Source: Alphaproteobacteria bacterium
GTDB lineage: Bacteria > Pseudomonadota > Alphaproteobacteria > Micropepsales > Micropepsaceae
Direction: 5' to 3'
Assembly: GCA_025935155.1 (NCBI GenBank)
Contig: JAICVV010000163.1
Span: 1 to 5,383 of the forward strand
DNA length: 5,383 nucleotides
The first letter of the stretch is position 1. The number at the start of each line of letters is the position of its first letter. Positions 1 through 5,383 of the stretch are shown one piece after another. Under the pieces are notes generated by a model. It was not told where the DNA came from, made no database searches, and was given only the letters and a program-made list of their open reading frames with translations. Made by a program: the position numbers and the translations under genes.

Positions 1-1
1 A

Positions 2-553
2 GAAGCCGCTTCGCTGGTGGCGATTTACCGCCTCACCTACGGCATGCAGGGGCCGCACGGCATCGAATCGCGCCGGCTGATCCGTGAATATGCCGATGCC
101 GTCATCAACGACGAATGGCCCACCATGGGAAAAGCGAACGCCGGCAGCATGCGTGCGCGGCACGATATCGGCGAGCTCGACCGCCAATTCAGCCGGCTGA
201 CGCCGGTGCAGAAAGCCGCCGATTCGGAAGTTGATGCGCAATTTCTCGCGACGAAATCGATCATCGTCGCCGACCGCAACCGGCGGCTGCTGGAGGCCGC
301 CGACAACATTCCCTGGGTGATGTGGCTCGGTGCGCTCGGCGGCGGAGCGATCGTGATGGTGATGAGCTTCTTCATTTACATGGAACAGGCATGGCCGCAC
401 GTGCTGATGGCGAGCCTTGCCGCCTCGCTGATCGGGCTCTTGCTCTTCATCATGATCGTGCTGAGCCGGCCGTTTAACGGGCCCTTGGCCTTAAGTCCGG
501 AGCACTTTGAGCAGGCACTCGCGGTGATGGACGACGTGGACCGCGGCTACTAA
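2..553 (+). CDS. DUF4239-family membrane protein, 5' end outside window
   Basis: This is the C-terminal part of a protein resembling the DUF4239 (bestrophin-like) family, whose biochemical role is unknown to me. The frame is open from base 2 and reads EAASLVAIYRL before the first possible start (GTG at 17). Family members are usually about 250 residues and the visible part is 183, so the true start is probably upstream and the GTG is likely internal. The visible order, numbered from the GTG, is a charged soluble helical region containing an NDEWP motif near residue 31, then two hydrophobic segments at about 99-121 and 128-150, then a short tail with RPFNGPLALSP. This two-helix ending followed by a PF.G motif is what suggests the family. 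It converges on purF and has no operon partner in view. Family assignment is from recalled motif pattern; membrane location is strongly supported. Confidence 0.75.
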   Translation, partial: EAASLVAIYRLTYGMQGPHGIESRRLIREYADAVINDEWPTMGKANAGSMRARHDIGELDRQFSRLTPVQKAADSEVDAQFLATKSIIVADRNRRLLEAADNIPWVMWLGALGGGAIVMVMSFFIYMEQAWPHVLMASLAASLIGLLLFIMIVLSRPFNGPLALSPEHFEQALAVMDDVDRGY

Positions 554-592
554 TTCAAAGCGTCACTGACTGAATAGGATTGAACCCTACAC

Positions 593-668
593 CGTCATCA
601 CCCGCTTCATGCGGGTGATCCAATTGGGTCGCCCGGATCGCGCTGTTTCGCGCAACCGGGCGATGACG
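593..668. repeat. Compound palindromic intergenic repeat between convergent genes
   Basis: An outer inverted repeat pairs 593-603 (cgtcatcaccc) with 658-668 (gggcgatgacg), matching at 10 of 11 positions. Two hairpins lie inside. The first has a perfect 9-bp stem, 597-605 with 611-619, and a 5-nt loop. The second has a perfect 8-bp stem, 629-636 with 656-663, and a short GC-rich inner stem. The outer and inner pairings share bases, so they are alternative folds. It lies in the 146-bp gap between the plus-strand DUF4239 gene and minus-strand purF. It resembles dispersed REP-like elements of alphaproteobacteria; the copy number in this genome cannot be seen here. Confidence 0.7.
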
Positions 669-675
669 TGTTTTT
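629..675 (+). terminator. Probable rho-independent terminator of the DUF4239 gene
   Basis: The perfect stem tcgcccgg/ccgggcga (629-636 and 656-663) is followed by a run of five T at 671-675, with 7 nt between the stem and the T run. If the outer stem of the compound repeat closes at 668 instead, the T run begins 2 nt after it. This suits termination of plus-strand transcription about 75-120 nt beyond the stop at 553. On the minus strand the same palindrome is not followed by a T run, so a terminator for purF is less clear. Confidence 0.45.
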
Positions 676-699
676 CCTGTCAGGGAAGCAGACCGCTCT

Positions 700-2169
700 T
701 TACGCAACTTCGGCGAGGAGCGAGAGCTGCTTGCGCTTGCGGCCGCCATCCACATCTGTGAGCTCGATGGGATAATCGCCGGAGAAGCAGGCATCGCAGA
801 ATTGCGGGCGCTTGCTGTCGCGCCCCGCTTCGCCCATGGCGCGGTAGAGAGCATCCATGGAAATGAAGGCGAGGCTGTCGGCGTCGATGAACTGCCGCAT
901 CTCTTCCACGCTCATGCGATGCGCCAGCAGGTCCTGGTTGTTCGGCGTATCGACACCATAGAAGCAGGAGTGTGTCGTCGGCGGGCTGGCGATACGGAAA
1001 TGCACTTCGCGCGCCCCGGCATCGCGCACCATCTGCACGATCTTCTTCGACGTGGTGCCGCGCACGATGGAATCGTCCACCAGCACCACGCGCTTGCCCT
1101 GCAGCTGCGCGCGGTTGGGATTGTGCTTCAGCCGCACACCGAGATGGCGGATGCGATCCGACGGCTCGATGAAGGTGCGGCCCACATAATGGTTGCGGAT
1201 GATGCCGAGCTCGAACGGCAGCTTCGCTGCGTTGGCATAGCCGAGCGCCGCCGGCACGCCGGAATCCGGCACCGGAATCACCATGTCGGCTTCCACAGGC
1301 GACTCCCGCGCCAGCTGTTCGCCGATCCGCTTGCGCACTTCGTAAACGTTGCGGCCTTCCACCACCGAATCCGGCCGCGCGAAGTAGATGTATTCGAAAA
1401 TGCAGAAGCGCTCCGGATGCCGCGTGAAGGGGAAATAGCTCTCGATGCCGTCCTTGGTGGCCACCACCAGCTCGCCCGGCTCGACGTCGCGCACAAACGT
1501 GGCGCCGATGATATCGAGCGCGCAAGTTTCGGATGTGAGGATGGGCGCGCCGTCCAGTTCGCCCAGCACCAGCGGCCGAACGCCCCACGGATCCCGCACG
1601 CCGATCAGTTTTTTGTTGGTCAGCCCAACCAGCGAATAGGCACCCTCCACCTGCTTCAGCGCATCGATCAGCTTGTCGACGATAGGCTCGAAGCGGCTGC
1701 GCGCGATCAGGTGAATGACGGTTTCGGTATCGGACGTGGACTGGAAGATGGCGCCTTCGTGCACCAGCTCGTCGCGCAGGGCCACGGCATTGGTGAGATT
1801 GCCGTTGTGCGCGAGCGCAATGCCGCCCGACGCCAGATCGGCGAACATCGGCTGCACGTTGCGCACCGTGGTGCCGCCGGTGGTGGAATAGCGCACGTGC
1901 CCCAGCGCCTGGCGCCCGCGCAATTTCTGGGCATGGATGCTGTTTTTGCCGAACACATCGCCGACCAGCCCCAGATGCCGTTCGGCGATGAACTGCGCAC
2001 CGTCATAGGTGACGATACCAACCGATTCCTGCCCGCGGTGCTGCAGCGCGTGCAGCCCCAGCACCGCCAGCGCGCCGGCGTCATCGTGGCCGAAAATGCC
2101 GAAGACGCCGCATTCCTCGTGCAGCGTGTCGTCGTCGAACGCCAATTCGTGCTCCGTGAGGCCGGTCAT
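700..2169 (-). CDS. purF: Amidophosphoribosyltransferase
   Basis: PurF (489 residues) makes 5-phosphoribosylamine from PRPP and glutamine, the first committed step of purine synthesis, in the cytoplasm. It has an N-terminal Ntn glutaminase domain and a C-terminal phosphoribosyltransferase domain. The catalytic nucleophile is Cys20 in EECGVFG, preceded by a 19-residue propeptide that is normally cleaved. Other visible motifs are HRGQES (44-49), RYSTTG (93-98), HNGNL (121-125), the flexible-loop GRTF (330-333) and the PRPP-binding VVLVDDSIVRGTT (361-373). Cys216, Cys402, Cys458 and Cys461 match the four cysteines that bind a 4Fe-4S cluster in the Bacillus subtilis enzyme, so this is the propeptide-bearing Fe-S type, unlike the E. 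coli form. The ATG overlaps the cvpA stop as ATGA, with a weak GGGA at -12 to -9, suggesting coupled translation. The open frame continues upstream of this ATG through cvpA, but that part is out-of-frame shadow. Confidence 0.98.
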   Translation of the reverse strand: MTGLTEHELAFDDDTLHEECGVFGIFGHDDAGALAVLGLHALQHRGQESVGIVTYDGAQFIAERHLGLVGDVFGKNSIHAQKLRGRQALGHVRYSTTGGTTVRNVQPMFADLASGGIALAHNGNLTNAVALRDELVHEGAIFQSTSDTETVIHLIARSRFEPIVDKLIDALKQVEGAYSLVGLTNKKLIGVRDPWGVRPLVLGELDGAPILTSETCALDIIGATFVRDVEPGELVVATKDGIESYFPFTRHPERFCIFEYIYFARPDSVVEGRNVYEVRKRIGEQLARESPVEADMVIPVPDSGVPAALGYANAAKLPFELGIIRNHYVGRTFIEPSDRIRHLGVRLKHNPNRAQLQGKRVVLVDDSIVRGTTSKKIVQMVRDAGAREVHFRIASPPTTHSCFYGVDTPNNQDLLAHRMSVEEMRQFIDADSLAFISMDALYRAMGEAGRDSKRPQFCDACFSGDYPIELTDVDGGRKRKQLSLLAEVA

Positions 2170-2852
2170 TGCCCGTGTCCCGTGGCCTCGATGACGCGGT
2201 TTAGCCTGCGGCGGTCCTCCGCGCCATAGCTTTTGTGCAACAGTTTGGGCGGCGGGGCTTTGGCGCCGCGCTGCGTGGAGGCCATGTCGCCGGCGTCCTT
2301 CACCGGCCGCTGCACGGTGGTTTCCGTGGTATCGCCGCTTTTCGCCCGCTGCATGACGTAGTTCGCATCGTGCTCCGGGAGCAGCGAGAGCAGGGTGCTG
2401 GCGGATTTCTGGATCAGCGGCAGCGTGCGGGCATCCTTTATCCAGTGCGCCTGCACGGGCACCGGGATCACCAGCGAATAGAGAATGTACAGGACCGCAA
2501 TGGTGACGAAGCCACGCAGAATGCCGAACAGCGCGCCGAGCGTGCGGTCGAGCCCGCCCATCGGCGAGGCGTGTATTTGGCGCGAGATTCCCGCGCCGAT
2601 CAGCGCCAGCGGAATCAGCACCAGCAGGAACACGCCCGCGTAGCCCAGCACCTGCGCCACTATCCTTGGCGCATGCGGCGCCAACGCCGCGGCCGCATAG
2701 CGGCCAAAATAGAGCGTGGCGAAGGCCGCCGCAGCCCAGGCGAAGATGGACAGCGTCTCCCGCACGAAGCCGCGCGCAATCGCCATCCACGTAGACAGGA
2801 TAAGGATCGCCGCCACCGCGATATCCACCCATGTGATGTGCAGCTCACTCAT
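2166..2852 (-). CDS. cvpA: CvpA family inner-membrane protein
   Basis: CvpA (228 residues) is a small polytopic inner-membrane protein. In E. coli it is linked to colicin V production and envelope stress tolerance; its molecular activity is not established. The sequence starts MSELHITWVDIAVAAIL and has hydrophobic segments at about 8-26, 33-54, 64-90 and 104-130. The conserved LDRTLGALFGILRG stretch (101-114) lies at the start of the fourth segment. The C-terminal 90 or so residues are hydrophilic, basic and proline-containing, and probably disordered in the cytoplasm. I chose the ATG at 2852 because the family signature begins there; an in-frame ATG 22 codons upstream would add a Trp/Cys-rich stretch and lie deeper in radA. 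The chosen start overlaps the end of radA by 8 nt and has a weak GGAAA at -13 to -9. The stop overlaps the purF start. The cvpA-purF pairing is widely conserved. Confidence 0.93.
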   Translation of the reverse strand: MSELHITWVDIAVAAILILSTWMAIARGFVRETLSIFAWAAAAFATLYFGRYAAAALAPHAPRIVAQVLGYAGVFLLVLIPLALIGAGISRQIHASPMGGLDRTLGALFGILRGFVTIAVLYILYSLVIPVPVQAHWIKDARTLPLIQKSASTLLSLLPEHDANYVMQRAKSGDTTETTVQRPVKDAGDMASTQRGAKAPPPKLLHKSYGAEDRRRLNRVIEATGHGQ

Positions 2853-4239
2853 CCGATTCGTTTCCACTCCGGCGCCGCCGCGGCACACCGCCCGCCAGTT
2901 GCACCAGCTCCGCCACATCGCGCACGAACTTCAGCTCCAAACCTGCGCCTTCCGCCTTGGTGCCTTCCGGGACCACGGCGGTATGGAAGCCCAGCTTGGC
3001 CGCTTCCTTCAGCCGGAGCTCCGGCTGTGGCGCCGGACGCACCGCGCCCGAAAGGCTGACCTCGCCGAAATAGACCCAGTCGCTCGGCAGCGGCTGGCCC
3101 GAAAAGGCGGAGATCAACGCCGCGGCGGTCGCCACGTCCGCGGCCGGCTCGCTCACCTTCAGCCCGCCTGCCACGTTCAGATAGACATCCTGGCTTCCCA
3201 TTGCGAGGCCCGCCCGCGCATCCAGCACCGCCAGCAGCATGGAAAGGCGGGCGGAATCCCAGCCCACCACGGCACGGCGCGGAGTGCCGTAGCCGGCGGG
3301 CGCTACCAATCCCTGGATTTCCACCAGCAGGGGGCGGGTGCCCTCCAGGCCGGCGAAGACCGCCGTTCCGGGCGCTGTGCCGCTGCGGTCCCCGAGGAAC
3401 AGGGCGGACGGATTGCTGACTTCGGCGAGACCGCGGCCCGTCATCTCGAACACTCCAATTTCATCCGTGGGGCCGAAGCGGTTTTTCACCGCCCGCAGGA
3501 TTCGGAAATGGTGCCCGCGTTCGCCCTCGAAGTAGAGCACCGCATCGACCAGATGCTCGACTGCCTTGGGGCCGGCGATCTGCCCTTCCTTGGTGACGTG
3601 GCCGATCAGCAGCAGCGCGGCGCCCGAGGCCTTGGCGTAGCGCACCAGATCGAAAGAGGCGGTGCGCACTTGTGCAATCGTGCCCGGTGCGGCATCCAGC
3701 GCGGAGGTCCAGATGGTCTGGATGGAATCGATGGCGAGGATCGACGGCGTGGGGCCGCTTTCGAGCGTGCTGAGGATGTCTTCCACGCAGGTTGCCGAGC
3801 CCAGCGCGACCGGCGATTGCGAAAGGCCCATGCGGGCGGCACGCATGCGCACCTGCGCCATCGCCTCTTCGCCGGAAATGTAAATCGCGTGGGCGCCTTG
3901 AAGGGCATGCGATGCCAACGCCTGCAGGATGAGCGTGGACTTGCCGACACCGGGATCGCCGCCGATGAGGATCGCCGAGCCCGGTACGAGGCCGCCACCG
4001 CAAACCCGATCGAATTCCGCGATGCCGGTGGTGCGGCGCGGCGGGAGTTCATCGGCGGTTTGCAAATCCTCAAGCGCGAATGGCCGCCCTTTGCTACGCC
4101 GCGCGCCGGCACCTGCCGGAACGGCGGCCGCTTCTTCCACGATGGTGTTCCAGCCGCCGCAAGCGTCGCATTTGCCGTTCCATCTGGAATGCGCCGCACC
4201 GCAGGATTGGCAAACGAAGTTTTGAGACGATCTGGCCAT
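2845..4239 (-). CDS. radA: DNA repair protein RadA (branch-migration ATPase)
   Basis: RadA (Sms; 464 residues, close to the usual 450-460) is a cytoplasmic RecA-like ATPase that drives branch migration of recombination intermediates in double-strand break repair. In order, it shows a C4 zinc finger (Cys10, Cys13, Cys24, Cys27), the Walker A motif GDPGVGKS (94-101), an ISGEE motif (121-125), a Walker B-like ILAIDS (167-172), and the RadA-specific KNRFG (252-256). A Lon-protease-like C-terminal domain spans about 275-450 and contains YLNVAGGLKVSEPAADVA. All expected motifs are intact. The ATG at 4239 gives the exact family N-terminus. Its best ribosome binding site (aggggagggt, -15 to -6) lies inside the terminal arm of the neighbouring palindromic repeat; another GGAG abuts the ATG and is too close to be optimal. 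It is the first gene of the radA-cvpA-purF cluster. Confidence 0.98.
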   Translation of the reverse strand: MARSSQNFVCQSCGAAHSRWNGKCDACGGWNTIVEEAAAVPAGAGARRSKGRPFALEDLQTADELPPRRTTGIAEFDRVCGGGLVPGSAILIGGDPGVGKSTLILQALASHALQGAHAIYISGEEAMAQVRMRAARMGLSQSPVALGSATCVEDILSTLESGPTPSILAIDSIQTIWTSALDAAPGTIAQVRTASFDLVRYAKASGAALLLIGHVTKEGQIAGPKAVEHLVDAVLYFEGERGHHFRILRAVKNRFGPTDEIGVFEMTGRGLAEVSNPSALFLGDRSGTAPGTAVFAGLEGTRPLLVEIQGLVAPAGYGTPRRAVVGWDSARLSMLLAVLDARAGLAMGSQDVYLNVAGGLKVSEPAADVATAAALISAFSGQPLPSDWVYFGEVSLSGAVRPAPQPELRLKEAAKLGFHTAVVPEGTKAEGAGLELKFVRDVAELVQLAGGVPRRRRSGNESDE

Positions 4240-4243
4240 CTCC

Positions 4244-4381
4244 TACCCTCCCCTTGAGGGAGGGTCGAACGAATGAGCAAAGCGAGTTCGTTCGGGACGG
4301 GGAATTCCAAAAGCATCACCCCTCCCCGAAATTTGCTCCACTGGCGTTCGCAAATTTCGACCCTCCCTCAAGGGGAGGGTA
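4244..4381. repeat. Nested palindromic repeat element, MITE-like
   Basis: A perfect 25-bp inverted repeat (4244-4268 with 4357-4381) bounds a 138-bp element. Three smaller inverted repeats lie inside: 4266-4273 with 4287-4294 (8 bp, perfect, 13-nt loop), 4292-4302 with 4319-4329 (9 of 11 pairs), and 4327-4336 with 4350-4359 (10 bp, perfect, 13-nt loop). Each terminal arm is also a local hairpin, for example 4246-4252 with 4258-4264. Folded, it resembles a cloverleaf with a long stem; neighbouring stems share a few bases, so not all pair at once. Both ends are TA. No protein is encoded, so it cannot move alone. It is probably a dispersed non-autonomous element or REP-type repeat, but copy number cannot be seen here. 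Confidence 0.8.
4245..4254 (-). promoter_or_regulatory. Ribosome binding site of radA inside a palindrome arm
   Basis: On the minus strand this reads aggggagggt and occupies -15 to -6 relative to the radA ATG at 4239. GGAGG sits at -12 to -8, a good distance. The same bases belong to the 3' arm of the 25-bp inverted repeat and also to the 7-bp local hairpin of that arm, so either fold would bury them if the leader transcript includes the element. Confidence 0.6.
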
Positions 4382-4396
4382 TGAAGTGAGTCATGC

Positions 4397-4423
4397 TTTT
4401 GAGCGGGCGCCATGCGACGTCAA
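4397..4423 (-). promoter_or_regulatory. Candidate promoter for radA-cvpA-purF
   Basis: The minus strand has TTGACG (4418-4423), a 13-nt spacer, then GCTCAAAA (4397-4404). This resembles the Caulobacter housekeeping pattern of TTGACG followed by GCTA-type -10 sequences. Transcription from it would start near 4390 and run through the whole 4244-4381 palindrome before radA. It is a pattern match only; the -10 part is imperfect, and readthrough from mlaEF is possible instead. Confidence 0.35.
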
Positions 4424-4445
4424 TCTATTCCGATTCGACCGCCCC

Positions 4446-4488
4446 CTCACCCTGCCCTCTCCCCCGCTAGCGCGGGGGCGAGGGTGAG
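4446..4488 (-). repeat. GC-rich hairpin repeat just after mlaF, possible terminator
   Basis: The outer pair ctcaccct/agggtgag (4446-4453 with 4481-4488) and inner pair cccccgc/gcggggg (4461-4467 with 4472-4478, loop tagc) form a strong hairpin with an asymmetric internal loop. It begins 7 nt after the mlaF stop in the direction of mlaF transcription. No T run follows on the minus strand, so it is not a standard rho-independent terminator. It may instead stabilise the mlaF mRNA 3' end or be another dispersed palindromic repeat. Confidence 0.6.
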
Positions 4489-4495
4489 CAGGTGG

Positions 4496-5287
4496 CTACG
4501 CCCTTACTTCCATCTTGATGGGGCCTTCGGCGCGGCCGTGGATGAACTGGTCGACCAGCGCGCTTTCGCTGCTGTCGATCTCGGCGGTCGGACCGGCCCA
4601 GACGATCTTGCCCTTGTACAGCATGGCGATGTGATCGGAGATTTTCCGCGCACTCACCATGTCGTGCGTAATGGATAAGGTGGTGACGCCGAGATCCTTC
4701 ACGGTCGACACGATCAGGTCGTTAATTACATCGGCCATGATGGGATCGAGGCCGGTGGTGGGCTCATCGAAGAAGATGATCTCCGGATCGGCGGCGATGG
4801 CGCGGGCCAGCCCCACGCGTTTCTGCATGCCACCGGACAATTCCGCGGGCGACAGCATAGCCACGTCGCTACCCAGCCCCACCTTCGCCAGCTTCTCGAT
4901 GGCGATGTCGCGAGCCTTTTTGCGCGGCACACCGTGGCCCTGAATGAGGCCAAAGGCGACGTTCTCCCAGACCGGCAGCGAATCGAACAGCGCCGCGCCC
5001 TGGAAGAGCATGGCGAATTTTTTCAGAACGTCTTCGCGTGCTCTGCCGCGCAGTCGCGTGACTTCCCGGCCGTCAACGAAAACCTGTCCCTCGTCCGGTG
5101 TAAGGATGCCAAGCACGCATTTGATCATCACCGACTTGCCGGTGCCGGAGCCGCCGATCACCACCAGGGAATGGCCCTGCTGCAGCACGAGGTCGACGCC
5201 GTCCAGCACGATCTTGTCGCCGAAGCGCTTCTTCACGCCTCTCAGCTCGACTTTAGGGATTCCGTTCCCGGCCGCCATCGCGCTCAT
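4496..5287 (-). CDS. mlaF: Mla-type ABC transporter ATPase (MlaF/Ttg2A-like)
   Basis: This 263-residue protein is the cytoplasmic ATPase of an MCE/Mla-type transporter, which moves phospholipids between the membranes to maintain outer-membrane lipid asymmetry. Visible motifs are Walker A GGSGTGKS (45-52), a Q-loop in MLFQGAALFDSL (Gln96) that is typical of this subfamily, the signature LSGGMQKR (150-157), Walker B IIFFDEPTTGLDP (170-182) with catalytic Glu175, and the switch His208 in ITHDM. Length fits the family (E. coli MlaF has about 269). The ATG at 5287 overlaps the mlaE stop as ATGA and has no clear ribosome binding site, pointing to coupled translation; an ATG three codons later (5278) is the alternative. 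No mlaD, mlaC or mlaB gene follows it here, because radA comes next. The lipid substrate is inferred from the family. Confidence 0.93.
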   Translation of the reverse strand: MSAMAAGNGIPKVELRGVKKRFGDKIVLDGVDLVLQQGHSLVVIGGSGTGKSVMIKCVLGILTPDEGQVFVDGREVTRLRGRAREDVLKKFAMLFQGAALFDSLPVWENVAFGLIQGHGVPRKKARDIAIEKLAKVGLGSDVAMLSPAELSGGMQKRVGLARAIAADPEIIFFDEPTTGLDPIMADVINDLIVSTVKDLGVTTLSITHDMVSARKISDHIAMLYKGKIVWAGPTAEIDSSESALVDQFIHGRAEGPIKMEVRA

Positions 5288-5382
5288 CTGGTGAACAGCA
5301 GGTTAGTGAGCAAATAATTGGCGGCGAGAATGGAAATGGACGCGGTGACGACGGCGTTGGTGGTGGCGGAGCCAACGCCTTG
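5284..5382 (-). CDS. mlaE: Mla-type ABC transporter permease (MlaE-like), C-terminal end only
   Basis: The last 32 codons and stop of the permease gene run off the right edge of the window. The translated end begins QGVGSATTNAVVTASI and continues with a hydrophobic helix ending in LLTNLLFTR. The GVG.ATT.AVV pattern followed by a final membrane helix is characteristic of the MlaE/YrbE permease C-terminus. Its TGA (5284-5286) overlaps the mlaF ATG. This is the inner-membrane permease partner of the adjacent ATPase; most of the gene lies outside the window, so its completeness cannot be judged. Confidence 0.88.
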   Translation of the reverse strand, partial: QGVGSATTNAVVTASISILAANYLLTNLLFTR

Positions 5383-5383
5383 C

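Noticed and set aside
802..2229. 475-codon open frame on the plus strand opposite purF
   Set aside because: It is antisense to a clear purF, its translation is rich in His, Arg and Ala with no recognisable domain, and long antisense frames are expected from GC-rich codon use.
700..2832. A 710-residue minus-strand frame that could suggest an N-terminal extension or fusion of PurF
   Set aside because: The region upstream of 2169 is the out-of-frame reading of cvpA. PurF begins properly at 2169 with its propeptide and Cys20.
2716..4257. 513-codon open frame on the plus strand opposite radA
   Set aside because: It mirrors the radA coding frame, has low-complexity Arg/Ala/Gly-rich composition and no motif. 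RadA on the other strand has every family signature.
4244..4381. CRISPR array or tRNA gene as an explanation for the repeated stems
   Set aside because: There are no regularly spaced direct repeats with unique spacers, and the cloverleaf lacks the conserved tRNA T-loop and acceptor features.
4080..4487. Plus-strand open frame crossing the radA start and the palindromic repeats
   Set aside because: It translates the repeats and the antisense of radA, with no ribosome binding site or family resemblance.

Overview
The window looks like an ordinary chromosomal segment of a GC-rich alphaproteobacterium. The evidence is the tight minus-strand order radA-cvpA-purF, a two-gene Mla-type ABC transporter (permease plus ATPase) just upstream, a possible Caulobacter-like promoter, and small intergenic palindromic repeats of a kind common in that class. 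I cannot name the genus from sequence alone.

Layout. Positions 2-553 (+) hold the 3' part of a DUF4239-family membrane protein whose start lies outside the window. A convergent gap at 554-699 carries a compound palindrome that probably ends transcription of the plus-strand gene. On the minus strand, purF (700-2169), cvpA (2166-2852) and radA (2845-4239) form one cluster read from right to left, with 4-nt and 8-nt overlaps. A 256-bp gap at 4240-4495 holds a 138-bp nested palindromic element, a candidate radA promoter and a second GC-rich hairpin. Further right, also on the minus strand, are mlaF (4496-5287) and the last 32 codons of mlaE (5284-5382), which overlap by ATGA.

How the genes work together. 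mlaE and mlaF encode the inner-membrane permease and the ATPase of a phospholipid/MCE-type transporter. RadA is a branch-migration ATPase used in recombinational repair. CvpA is a small inner-membrane protein, and PurF catalyses the first committed step of purine synthesis. The cvpA-purF pairing is old and widespread; the overlaps suggest translational coupling of radA, cvpA and purF.

The coding content is conserved housekeeping and I see no new multi-gene system. The most unusual element is the palindrome at 4244-4381. It has perfect 25-bp inverted termini ending in TA and encloses three smaller stem-loops. One terminus also supplies the best ribosome binding site of radA, so radA translation could depend on how this repeat folds.
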